Source: Sedimentisphaerales bacterium (GTDB lineage Bacteria; Planctomycetota; Phycisphaerae; Sedimentisphaerales; Anaerobacaceae). Taken from it: DNA of 64,000 nucleotides. How positions within the stretch are numbered: position 1 is the first letter of the stretch; each line of letters begins with the position of its first letter. The translations under genes were made by a program, and so were the position numbers. Location: positions 1 to 64,000 of the forward strand of contig JAFGDN010000032.1 in NCBI GenBank assembly GCA_016932095.1. Direction: 5' to 3'. Below are positions 55,023 to 62,722 of the stretch, one piece after another. A model generated the notes under the pieces. The model did not search any database. It worked only from the letters and a program-made list of their open reading frames with translations, and was not told the DNA's origin.

Positions 55023-55387
55023 TCATCCCAAAATCCTTCTTAGCAGAATGACAATACAGCCAAGTTGAATCATTGCAAGGAAGTTTTTAAGCTTGCTTTC
55101 GTAACCGACTACAAGTCGACGGTAATTCTGAAGCCGTGCAAAAAGGCGTTCAACCTTCCAGCGTTTTCTATATCTCCGCAACATTCGGCCATCCTGAGCA
55201 GGCGGTTTGATGCGGTTGTTTCTGTGTGGCGAGGTCGGTTCGACGCCTCGTTCTTCGGCCAGCCGATTTTCAAGTTTGTCGCTGTCATAAGTTCTGTCGC
55301 CGACAACTTTTTCCGGCAAATGCTTGTATGTCTTCAGCAAGAATGGGACAAATACGCCTTTGAATTAGGAGACGGTTTCAGCTCCTG
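55023..55387 (-). mobile_element. IS5-family transposase C-terminal remnant
   Basis: The 105-residue open part (55023-55340) has PEKVVGDRTYDSDKLENRLA (second DDE Asp), PHRNNRIKPPAQDGRML, RKRWKVERLFARLQNYRRL (Glu motif) and a C-terminal MIQLGCIVILLRRILG. Homology continues a little upstream (ITVTGAETV), where a TAA at 55365 interrupts it. The N-terminal half with the first catalytic Asp is missing. It abuts the IS3 remnant directly. Confidence 0.8.
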
Positions 55388-55900
55388 TTACAGTAATGTT
55401 ATCGTTATATTTTTTCTCTCAAGAACTGTTTTTCTTTTCAATTCGGTCCGTATCTTCAGTATCTTCTCGCGACGCCCGTAGTACACATCGTCTGGAGTTA
55501 CATTGCCGATGGCTTCGTGGTATCGCCGGCCGTTATACCAACGCACAAATCAGGCAATTTCCCTTTCTAATTCCGCGGGGCTTTCCCACACATTCAAAAA
55601 GATATGTTCCTTTATTGAACGATTGTATCGTTCTATCTTGCCGTTGGTCTGCGGATGATACGGCGATGCACAGATATGCCCGATGCCTCTGGCCTCGAGA
55701 TAATCGCCGAATTCCCTCGACACAAGTGCTGAACCATTGTCGCTCAAAAGTTTAACCCTGTTGTCTATTGGAACGTCTTTGATGCCGGTATCTTCACAGG
55801 CAAGCTCAACTACATCGCTGAATGAACCTGCATCCATATTCATCTGCAGCTTCCACGACAATATCCTGCGGCTGTCATCGCGAAGCTTTCGGGCCAGCAG
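55388..55900 (-). mobile_element. IS3/IS481-type transposase remnant with in-frame stop
   Basis: Translated in one frame, the segment gives [37 protein letters not shown] (Asp motif) and [20 protein letters not shown] (Glu motif). After a TGA at 55550 it continues with [19 protein letters not shown], the typical C-terminal end. The N-terminus is cut off around 55900. It is inactive. Confidence 0.82.
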
Positions 55901-55929
55901 ATTAAGACAAATCCAGAGTAGTCGAAGCG

Positions 55930-56039
55930 ACTGGCTGTTGTTTGCCTGTCGCAGAGGCGGTAAAAAACAAATACGACTAAGTATGTAGTATGCCCGCCTT
56001 AAAGTATACTGGGACGGGGGTTCGAATCCCCCATCTCCA
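55930..56039 (+). ncRNA. ssrA: 3' part of a tmRNA gene (ssrA), 5' half missing
   Basis: GACTAAGTATGTAGTATG (from 55974) closely matches the conserved 3' region of bacterial tmRNA (GACTAAGCATGTAGTA in E. coli). A GGCGG/CCGCC pair (55956-55960 with 55994-55998) fits the last pseudoknot. GGGGG-TTCGAAT-CCCCC (56016-56032) is the T arm, and ATCTCCA (56033-56039) is the 3' acceptor strand. A helix GCGAC/GTCGC (55927-55952) precedes these. There is no CCA. Upstream there is only IS3 sequence, with no tag reading frame and no 5' acceptor strand. The copy is therefore partial, either broken by the IS or left as an attachment-site duplicate. Confidence 0.75.
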
Positions 56040-56259
56040 TTGCGTTTCGTAAGTCCTTTTCTGCAAAGAAGTTACGCCCTTATCGAACTGAAATAAATAG
56101 TTTTAATTTCAACATTTTTCGGCATTGCCTTTATGTCTGCACTCTAATTACAAGCGGCACAATTTTGGGGGAAGGTCACCGAACATCGGAATGAATTACA
56201 TAATTACATAGATTATGTGAGAAATTTTTGGAATAATAGCTATCCTCAAAGGACATAGG

Positions 56260-57654
56260 ATGTTTGAGTTTGATTTAGAGAAAATTGAAGACCTCCGCAA
56301 ACTTTCGGCGACGTTGCCGCTCGATATACCGGCGCAGCAGGATGTTTCGATTCTCGGCCAGGCCATTAAAATCGGTCCGCTTACTGCCCCCAACCGAATG
56401 GCTGTGCAACCTATGGAAGGGATGGATGCGGAAAGCGACGGAAGCCCGGGGGAATTGACCCTGAGACGATACACACGTTTTGGCGCGGGCGGCTGTGGTA
56501 TTGTATGGGCTGAAGCGATTGCTGTCGTTCCTGAAGGGCGGGCAAATCCGCGACAATTATGGCTTCACGACAAAAACAAAGACGCATTTGCAAATATGCT
56601 TGCCCGGACGAGAAGGGCCGCACGCGACTCGATGGGCGACTCGCATAATCCGATTATCATAGCGCAATTGACTCATTCGGGCCGATATTCAAGGCCGGAG
56701 GGCAAACCTGAGCCGATTATTCCGCAGCGAAATCCGCACCTCGATGCCAAGGGTCTCAATGATTGGCCGCTCGTAACCGACGATTACCTTGACGGGCTGG
56801 TTGAGGCATACGTAAAGGCCGCGAAACTCGCGTTTGATGTTGGTTTTGACGCGATCGATATTAAGGCCTGTCACGGCTATTTAATCAGCGAATTGTTGGC
56901 GTGTTTCAATCGGCAGGGTAAATACGGCGGGTCGTTTGAGAATCGCACGCGCCTCTTGCTTGCTATTATTGACGAGATTGGCCGGCTGAGCGGGAAAGAC
57001 AAGGTTGTTGTAACTCGATTGAATGTTTATGACGCGATACCATACCCCTATGGCTGGGGGGTCGCTCAAAATGATTACACGAAGCCCGAACTGGCCGAAC
57101 CAAAAAAGCTGTTTGCCTTGCTTGCCGGGCGAAAAATCCCGATGGTTAACGTTACGATTGGAAATCCGTATCATAATCCGCATTTCGGCAGACCGTATAA
57201 TAAGCCGATTGTCGGGGGATATGAGCCGCCGGAGCACCCCTTAAAGGGCGTCGAAAGAATGATTCGATTGACTGCTGAATTGCAAAAGGCCTTTCCACAA
57301 ATTGTTTCGGTCGGGACGGGTTATAGCTGGCTTCAGCATTTGATGCCTTATGTCGGGTCGGCGGTTTTGCAACAGGGTATGGCGGGCATAATCGGCGCGG
57401 GCCGGCTGGCTATTGCTTATCCCGATTTTGCAAAAGACATACTTACCAAAGGCCGGCTTGACAAAAATAAGGTCTGTATCGCGTGCAGCGCCTGCTCGCA
57501 GATTATGCGCGACGGCGGTAAAGTCGGCTGCGTAGTCCGCGATAGTAAAATATACGGGCCGATTTACAAGCAGGGAAGGAAATCGGGTCATCAGGAAAAC
57601 AGGATGCAGGAAACCAGTGAATCAGGGAATCAGGAGATGGGGCGCACCACCTGA
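56260..57654 (+). CDS. Old Yellow Enzyme-family flavin oxidoreductase with Fe-S cysteine cluster
   Basis: A TIM-barrel FMN enzyme like the N-terminal domain of 2,4-dienoyl-CoA reductases. Motifs are APNRMAVQPMEGMDAESDG, FGAGGCGIVWAEAIAV, IIAQLTHSGRYSRP (His-x-Gly active-site pair region), FDAIDIKACHGYLISELL and GGSFENRTRLLL. The cluster CIACSAC followed 11 residues later by Cys fits a [4Fe-4S] site. The FAD/NAD domain that follows in the longer enzymes is absent. The last 20 residues (HQENRMQETSESGNQE) come from a repetitive DNA tract and are probably an extension. AAGGA precedes the ATG at 56260. Confidence 0.87.
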   Translation: MFEFDLEKIEDLRKLSATLPLDIPAQQDVSILGQAIKIGPLTAPNRMAVQPMEGMDAESDGSPGELTLRRYTRFGAGGCGIVWAEAIAVVPEGRANPRQLWLHDKNKDAFANMLARTRRAARDSMGDSHNPIIIAQLTHSGRYSRPEGKPEPIIPQRNPHLDAKGLNDWPLVTDDYLDGLVEAYVKAAKLAFDVGFDAIDIKACHGYLISELLACFNRQGKYGGSFENRTRLLLAIIDEIGRLSGKDKVVVTRLNVYDAIPYPYGWGVAQNDYTKPELAEPKKLFALLAGRKIPMVNVTIGNPYHNPHFGRPYNKPIVGGYEPPEHPLKGVERMIRLTAELQKAFPQIVSVGTGYSWLQHLMPYVGSAVLQQGMAGIIGAGRLAIAYPDFAKDILTKGRLDKNKVCIACSACSQIMRDGGKVGCVVRDSKIYGPIYKQGRKSGHQENRMQETSESGNQEMGRTT

Positions 57655-57712
57655 TAACCTGTTAACCTGTTAACCTGCGCCCTGATACCCTGATATTCTG
57701 ATAACCGTCGTT
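57590..57712. repeat. Degenerate inverted tract of CAGGGAATCAGG / CCTGATACCCTG words
   Basis: The left arm (AATCAGGGAATCAGGAGATGGGGCGC) and right arm (GCGCCCTGATACCCTGATATTCTGATAA) are imperfect inverted repeats, with CCTGTTAACCTGTTAACCTG between them. The tract begins inside the 3' end of the oxidoreductase gene and fills the spacer before the next gene. Confidence 0.65.
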
Positions 57713-57726
57713 AGAAGGGAAAAAAT

Positions 57727-58542
57727 ATGAGCACAAAAAACCAAAATGGTAACAGACCCGTCGCCATCGTTACCGGCGCAAGCAGGGGTATCGGCAAAGC
57801 AATCGCAATCGGACTGGCGGGAACGGGTTTCGATGTATTTATCAATCATTACGATTTCACAAAAGACGGCTTTCCCGATGAAAGGATTGCATTGAAGACC
57901 CTGATGGATATAGAAGCAAAAGGCGCTCGATGCGTTTCATTGCGGGGCGATGTTTCAATCCCAGCAGACCGGACGGCACTTGTAAAGGCGGTCAAAAATG
58001 AGTTTGGCAGATGCGATATGCTCGTTAATAACGCAGGCGTTGCGCCTCTTAAACGCGCTGATTTGCTCGAAGCGACGGAGGAAAGTTTTGACAGGGTAAT
58101 GAATATTAATCTCAAAGGGCCGTATTTCCTCACGCAATTAGTGGCGAAATGGTTCATTGAGCAGAAAAAGCAGTTCCCCGAAAGGAATTTCCGCATTATC
58201 AATATCGGCTCAATGTCATCTTATACAAGCTCGACTGCGCGCGGGGAGTATTGTATCAGTAAGGCGGGTGTCAGTATGTTCACGATGCTTTACGCGGACC
58301 GCTTAGCCGAATTCGGTATAGGCGTATTTGAAATTCGGCCGGGTATTATCGAGACCGATATGACGGCTGTCGTTAAGGAAAAATACGATAAACTTATAGC
58401 CGAAGGCTTAACGCCGCTCAAACGCTGGGGAAAACCCGAAGACGTCGCCAAAGCCGTTAGCGCTATTGCCGAAGGCAAACTCGATTTCTCCCCCGGCCAA
58501 ATCATAAACATCGACGGCGGGTTTCATTTGAGACGACTTTAA
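57727..58542 (+). CDS. Short-chain dehydrogenase/reductase (FabG-like)
   Basis: The 271-residue classical SDR has TGASRGIGKAIAIGLAG (NAD(P) motif), NNAG in LVNNAGVAP, catalytic Ser in INIGSMSSYTSS, Tyr-x3-Lys in YCISKAG, and GQIINIDGGFHL at the end. It oxidises a secondary alcohol or reduces a ketone. The set of neighbouring genes points to a sugar or sugar-acid substrate, and fatty-acid synthesis is less likely. AGAAGGG lies before the ATG at 57727. Confidence 0.92.
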   Translation: MSTKNQNGNRPVAIVTGASRGIGKAIAIGLAGTGFDVFINHYDFTKDGFPDERIALKTLMDIEAKGARCVSLRGDVSIPADRTALVKAVKNEFGRCDMLVNNAGVAPLKRADLLEATEESFDRVMNINLKGPYFLTQLVAKWFIEQKKQFPERNFRIINIGSMSSYTSSTARGEYCISKAGVSMFTMLYADRLAEFGIGVFEIRPGIIETDMTAVVKEKYDKLIAEGLTPLKRWGKPEDVAKAVSAIAEGKLDFSPGQIINIDGGFHLRRL

Positions 58543-58546
58543 TTTC

Positions 58547-58578
58547 ACCATAGAGACCGCGAAGAACGCAGAGATTTT
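58547..58578 (-). repeat. Inverted copy of the CTTCGTGTCTTCGTGGT-type spacer repeat
   Basis: CACCATAGAGACCGCGAAGAACGCAGAGATTT, after the SDR stop, is a degenerate reverse-complement relative of the leader at 59567-59603. Together the two copies flank the AT-rich gene at 58643-59341. Confidence 0.5.
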
Positions 58579-58642
58579 TATATCTAATTTCTGATTTAAA
58601 CAATTCGGACCTGTCCCCTTTTTGCACGGAGTTCCAATTTTC

Positions 58643-59341
58643 TTATTGAGGATTTCCCATACGATTGTTAAACATTGATAATCGTGGCAGTGCATGCGCT
58701 GCAAGGCAATTTTTATATTCTTTAGAGGACATCTGCAATATTTCCATATTGGCTGTTAGCATAAAATCGAGCAGGATATCGGAATATTTTAAACATTGCT
58801 TAAACATTCTTTTCTGATAGAAACGACCTGTCCCATATTGTATAGGGCAAACTTCTTTAAGCCATTTACCATAAGGGTGTGACCATTCACATAAATTATT
58901 CCAGAATTTCTTTAATTTTTTCTTTTCGTTAAATTTTAGAAAATCTATTGAACCTATACGTGTTTTCATTGAACCATTAACGTTAGTTGAAATTCCCACC
59001 AATAATTCAAAAAGAGTCCGCATGATTACAATTGAACTTAAGTAATCTGTTGCCCCAAGTAAGTAAAGTGAACTTTTATAGATTTTAACAAAATAGCCAA
59101 GGAAAAGAGCTATTTCTTTTATGTTTTTATGAAACCGAGATTTATTTGACATTTTACTAAGTGACTTTTTAATAAGCCTCTCTGTATAGACTGTTAAGTA
59201 AAAGGCGTTAGTTAATTTTAAAAACATTCTTATATCAGTACACATTGATTTAATAAAAGGCTCGACAACATCATAATCGATCGACTTTTTAACGATTTCT
59301 GTTAGTTGTATTAATTCTCGGTCTAATTTCGGGGACTGCAT
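58643..59341 (-). CDS. AT-rich helical protein of unknown function, possibly HEPN/DUF5677-like
   Basis: I chose the ATG at 59341 (MQSPKLDREL) because AAAGGA precedes it. The upstream extension to 59476 reads through a hairpin repeat and is not credible. The 232-residue protein is all-alpha and Lys-rich. IVIMRTLFELLVGISTNVNG and NNLCEWSHPYGKWL resemble the RxxxE and late-His elements of DUF5677/HEPN-type proteins found in defence or toxin contexts. This similarity is weak and from pattern only. The base composition is clearly more AT-rich than the neighbours, and the gene lies between inverted repeat copies, so it was probably acquired. Confidence 0.6.
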   Translation of the reverse strand: MQSPKLDRELIQLTEIVKKSIDYDVVEPFIKSMCTDIRMFLKLTNAFYLTVYTERLIKKSLSKMSNKSRFHKNIKEIALFLGYFVKIYKSSLYLLGATDYLSSIVIMRTLFELLVGISTNVNGSMKTRIGSIDFLKFNEKKKLKKFWNNLCEWSHPYGKWLKEVCPIQYGTGRFYQKRMFKQCLKYSDILLDFMLTANMEILQMSSKEYKNCLAAHALPRLSMFNNRMGNPQ

Positions 59342-59379
59342 ATTTATTTCCTTTTGATTTATAAAAGCGTTAGCCGGAC

Positions 59380-59407
59380 GGCCCTTCTTCGCTGCGATAC
59401 GAAGGGC
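59380..59407. repeat. Hairpin GGCCCTTC...GAAGGGCT upstream of the AT-rich gene
   Basis: GCCCTTC and GAAGGGC enclose TTCGCTGCGATAC (59381-59407). It lies in the leader region of the minus-strand gene. It has the look of a dispersed REP-like palindrome. Confidence 0.5.
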
Positions 59408-59566
59408 TGGGCCAGTTGAAAGCCAAAGGAGCGTTGCCCTTTGTTGCAGTGTATTGTTAATCTGAAGAGAAAACAAGCTTTTTGCAGAAGCGGAGAATAA
59501 TCAGTGAAATCTGTGAAATCCATACTTCACTAAAGCTTCGCAGGGCAGGGTCGCGTTTAAAAATTC

Positions 59567-59603
59567 TCTTTGTTTCTTCGTGTCTTCGTGGTAAAAACCC
59601 CCT
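59567..59603 (+). repeat. Leader repeat directly before the aldolase start
   Basis: ATTCTCTTTGTTTCTTCGTG then TCTTCGTGGTAAAAACCCCCT, abutting ATGGA. The sequence is nearly the same as 60639-60676 before the flavoprotein gene. No Shine-Dalgarno is visible between the repeat and the ATG. Confidence 0.65.
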
Positions 59604-60386
59604 ATGGACATAAAAGCAACGATACAAACTTTAATCAGGGATGGCTTTATTCTCGTTTTCAATGAGGACCGGCTGGATATTGTTAAGACGGCTGGGGCGC
59701 TGGTTGAGGCGGAAATTGGAAATATGGAAGTAACCTGCCGGATTAAAAAACCGCTGGAAAAGTTAAGCCGGCTGCGTAAAGAATTGCCTGAATTTGTCAG
59801 CGGGATGGCGAGCTTAATAGATGAGCCAAAAATGCTCAGAATCATCAACAAAGCCAATCCCGACAAGGCGATGCCGACGGTCGATGAAGTTGTTGAGGCG
59901 GGGGCGCAATATCTTGTCTCAGCGGTCAATTTCAGTAAAAGCACATTCGAAAAATACGCAGGCAAGCTGCCGATTATACCGGGCTGCGGAAGCGCGACCG
60001 AAATTGTAACGCAATTCTCGCTTGGAGCGAATTTGTGCAAGGTTTTCCCCGCCAAAGAGCTTGGCGGGCCGGCCTTTATCAAGGCGGTTGACCCCGCGAT
60101 TCATAAGCTGATTAGCTTGGTCCCCACAGGCGGCACAAATGCACAAAATATACCGGACTATATCGACACCGGCGTTCTCGTATTAGGCGGCTCTTTCAGC
60201 GCGATTGAAAAGAGCGTATTTGCGAAAATCGTAGAGCAGCAGGATTATAAACTGCTTAGCGGTGAATTGAAAATGATGAAGGACCTTATTGACCAGAGGC
60301 GCAAACAAAAATGGCCGACAATCGATTTCGGAAAATGCTCGGTTGAGGATGTTAGCCGGCTAACCGGACGAAACTTCAATATATAA
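59604..60386 (+). CDS. KDPG/KHG aldolase family protein
   Basis: A 260-residue class I aldolase like 2-dehydro-3-deoxy-6-phosphogluconate / 4-hydroxy-2-oxoglutarate aldolase. Seen: Glu42 in GNMEVTCR, IPGCGSATEIVTQFSLGAN, the Schiff-base Lys146 in LCKVFPAKELGG, and LVPTGGTNAQNIPDYI. At 260 residues it is longer than the usual 205-215, with about 40 extra C-terminal residues (LKMMKDLIDQRRKQKWP). Its neighbours (SDR and flavoprotein) suggest it is the cleavage step of a sugar-acid pathway. The exact substrate is unknown. Confidence 0.9.
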   Translation: MDIKATIQTLIRDGFILVFNEDRLDIVKTAGALVEAEIGNMEVTCRIKKPLEKLSRLRKELPEFVSGMASLIDEPKMLRIINKANPDKAMPTVDEVVEAGAQYLVSAVNFSKSTFEKYAGKLPIIPGCGSATEIVTQFSLGANLCKVFPAKELGGPAFIKAVDPAIHKLISLVPTGGTNAQNIPDYIDTGVLVLGGSFSAIEKSVFAKIVEQQDYKLLSGELKMMKDLIDQRRKQKWPTIDFGKCSVEDVSRLTGRNFNI

Positions 60387-60388
60387 TT

Positions 60389-60422
60389 TTCACCACGAAA
60401 TCACGAAGAAAACACGAAGATT
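60389..60422 (-). repeat. Inverted copy of the leader repeat after the aldolase gene
   Basis: TTCACCACGAAATCACGAAG then AAAACACGAAGATTT is the reverse-complement form of the element at 60639-60676. The two copies flank the hairpin element at 60454-60583. Confidence 0.6.
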
Positions 60423-60453
60423 TAACTACAGATTTGACACAGATGGACACTGT

Positions 60454-60583
60454 TTTTGCTCGGCTTGGTGTTCTCGACGAATCCTGCTTGTTTAAGCAAG
60501 CTTAGTCGCAGGATTCGTCATCGCCCACCTAAGGCCTTTGGCCTTCATTTTTATCCGCCGAGGCGGATAAAAGCCGAGCAAAA
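60454..60583. repeat. Nested cloverleaf-like inverted-repeat element
   Basis: The outer stem TTTTGCTCGGCTT (60454-60466) pairs perfectly with AAGCCGAGCAAAA (60571-60583). Inside it are three hairpins. GACGAATCCTGC (60476-60487) pairs with GCAGGATTCGTC (60508-60519). AAGGCC-TTT-GGCCTT spans 60531-60545. TTATCCGCC-GA-GGCGGATAA spans 60551-60570. All stems are perfect, which is unusual for neutral spacer DNA. It may be a miniature mobile element, a structured RNA or a REP cluster. Confidence 0.8.
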
Positions 60584-60638
60584 GACACGGATTTTCGGCT
60601 ACTTTTATGGAAGAGGAGCATTTCTAACAATAAATTTT

Positions 60639-60676
60639 CCCTTTGTGTCTTGGTGTCTTTGTGGTAAAAAAATCCT
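60639..60676 (+). repeat. Leader repeat directly before the flavoprotein start
   Basis: ATTTTCCCTTTGTGTCTTGG then TGTCTTTGTGGTAAAAAAATCCT, abutting ATGGA. It matches the leader of the aldolase gene at 59567-59603. Confidence 0.65.
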
Positions 60677-62662
60677 ATGGAATCGTTAAAGATTGGAAAA
60701 CAAAAAATAACGCTCTGCCGATACAACACCGTTATCGTCGGCTCCGGTGCGGCGGGGCTTAACGCGGCGGTTCATCTTTATGAATTCTTCACACAAAAAG
60801 GAATCGCGGACGCCCAAAGCCGTATCGCGATAGTAACCGCGGGTGTAACGCTTGGCGCATCGCGAATGAGCGGCTCGGACAAGCAGACCTATTATAAAAT
60901 GGGAACCAGCGTCGAGAACTCCGACTCGGCTTTGGAATTTGCCAAAACGCTAACGGCAGGCGGCTGCTGTCACGGCGATTTGGCTTTGGCAGAAGCAATC
61001 GGTTCGCTGAGGGAATTCTATCACCTTGTCCAGATTGGTGTGCCGTTTCCTCACGATTCAACGGGAAGTTTTCTGGGCTATAAGACCGACAATGACCCGT
61101 CCGAGCGGGCGACATCCGCTGGGCCGTTGACAAGCAAAATGATGTGCGAATGTCTGCAAAGGCGGGTTGTAAATTACGGCATAAGGATTTACGACCAGCA
61201 GGAAGTCGCGCATTTAATAACCAAAAATCACCACATCGTCGGCGTTGTTACGATTGATAAAAAAAAGTTGAACGCCAAAAATTTCGGCATAAACGTTTTC
61301 CAGTGCGAGAATCTCATACTTGCTGCAGGCGGTCCCGGTGAATTATATAAAACAAGCGTTTATCCCAAAGGCCAGGCAGGCATTCACGGCCTTGCGTTCA
61401 AGGCAGGGCTTGCCGCTGAAAATCTGACAGAAACACAGTTTGGCCTTGCAAGCACAAAGTTTCGCTGGAACATGTCGGGCTCATATATGCAGGTCATTCC
61501 CCGGATTTTCAGCACCGACGCCGAAGGCGGCGATGAGAGGGAATTTTTGACGGTTTTTTTCCTGACGATGAGCAAAATGGCCACGAATATATTTCTCAAG
61601 GGTTATCAGTGGCCTTTTGACCCGCAGCGAATTGAAAATCAGCAGTCCTCGCTTATCGATATTCTCGTATTTAACGAGACGCAGAAAAACAGACGCGTAT
61701 TTCTGGACTTCAGAAAAAATCCGGTCGGCAATTCGAGTATGACACCCTTTGCGATTGAAGACCTTGAGCCGGAAGCCCTTAACTACCTGAAAAAAACCGG
61801 CGCGATACAGAAGACGCCGATAGAGCGACTCGCCTGTATGAATCAGCCGGCGATTGATATATACAAAAAACACGGCATTGACCTCTACAAAGAGCCACTG
61901 GAAATCGCCGTCTGTGCCCAGCACAATAACGGCGGCTTCGCCGTTAATCACTGGTGGGAATCGAGTGTGGAGCGGACTTTTGTCGTCGGCGAAATGGCAG
62001 GAACCCATGGCGTAAAACGGCCTGGGGGTGCAGCGCTAAATTCCGGACAGGTCGGCTCATTGCGTGCAGCCGAATTCATCGCCAATGCCTATGATGCCGA
62101 AATACCATCAAAAAATTCAGCAGCGAAAGAAATTAAGATACAGGTAAGTGAGCTGGTTGCGAAATTCACGGCTGGGTCGCTTACAACAAAAGATATAATC
62201 GATGAGATTCAATCACGTATGACCGCCTCGGCGGGCCATATCAGGGAAATCAACGACGCTCGTAATGAATTAGCCCAGGCAATCGCTTTGGTGAGTCGGA
62301 TTAAACAAAATGGTATTCTCATAAAAAGCACAAAAGATATTTCCGCCGCAATCAGGGCGGAGCACCTTGCACTGGCAAGCGTTGCTTATTTGAAAGCAAT
62401 TGTAACGTTATTGGAGCAGGGCAGCGGCTCTCGCGGCTCGCACCTGGTGTTATCGCCCGACGGCCTCCTTATCGGCGGCACTGAGTTACGTATCAAGCCG
62501 GAAAATCAGGGATTGCGCAACTCAATCCTGCGAGTCGAATATGACCCCAAACAGACGGATTTATTCCGCTGTGAAAACATCACGCCCAGACCCTTCCCGG
62601 CCGAACGCAAGGCATTCGAACCCGGCTGGAAAGATTTCAGAAACGGAAAAATCTTTTCATAG
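60677..62662 (+). CDS. FAD-dependent oxidoreductase, fumarate reductase/succinate dehydrogenase flavoprotein-like
   Basis: The 661-residue protein has an N-terminal FAD-binding motif (VIVGSGAAGLNAAVHL) and a later capping domain. ENLILAAGGPGELYKTSVYP is typical of the fumarate reductase flavoprotein family, and GEMAGTHGVKRPGGAALNSGQVG contains the second FAD contact. A helical C-terminal domain follows (about 480-560), as in SdhA/FrdA. There is no obvious signal peptide, so it is likely cytoplasmic. The active-site Arg/His set cannot be assigned with certainty. Its physiological acceptor is unknown, and it may work with the Fe-S flavin enzyme at 56260. Confidence 0.87.
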   Translation: MESLKIGKQKITLCRYNTVIVGSGAAGLNAAVHLYEFFTQKGIADAQSRIAIVTAGVTLGASRMSGSDKQTYYKMGTSVENSDSALEFAKTLTAGGCCHGDLALAEAIGSLREFYHLVQIGVPFPHDSTGSFLGYKTDNDPSERATSAGPLTSKMMCECLQRRVVNYGIRIYDQQEVAHLITKNHHIVGVVTIDKKKLNAKNFGINVFQCENLILAAGGPGELYKTSVYPKGQAGIHGLAFKAGLAAENLTETQFGLASTKFRWNMSGSYMQVIPRIFSTDAEGGDEREFLTVFFLTMSKMATNIFLKGYQWPFDPQRIENQQSSLIDILVFNETQKNRRVFLDFRKNPVGNSSMTPFAIEDLEPEALNYLKKTGAIQKTPIERLACMNQPAIDIYKKHGIDLYKEPLEIAVCAQHNNGGFAVNHWWESSVERTFVVGEMAGTHGVKRPGGAALNSGQVGSLRAAEFIANAYDAEIPSKNSAAKEIKIQVSELVAKFTAGSLTTKDIIDEIQSRMTASAGHIREINDARNELAQAIALVSRIKQNGILIKSTKDISAAIRAEHLALASVAYLKAIVTLLEQGSGSRGSHLVLSPDGLLIGGTELRIKPENQGLRNSILRVEYDPKQTDLFRCENITPRPFPAERKAFEPGWKDFRNGKIFS

Positions 62663-62722
62663 AGGGATTTGTATGCGTTCCCGGGCGTCGGCTTATGTTT
62701 GTAAGCGAAATGACAACTTGCG

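Noticed and set aside
55550-55552. TGA in the IS3 frame read as recoded Trp or Sec
   Set aside because: Other genes in the window use TGA as a normal stop, and the element is truncated, so decay explains it.
55950-56039. Complete tRNA gene ending at ATCTCCA
   Set aside because: No 5' acceptor strand, D arm or anticodon arm fits at the right distance. The sequence matches the tmRNA 3' region better.
59370-59450. Integron attC site (GTTAGCC near a hairpin)
   Set aside because: The GTTRRRY and RYYYAAC core pair is not matched, and no integrase is nearby.
59342-59476. N-terminal extension of the AT-rich protein
   Set aside because: It reads through a hairpin repeat and has no ribosome binding site, whereas the ATG at 59341 has AAAGGA upstream.
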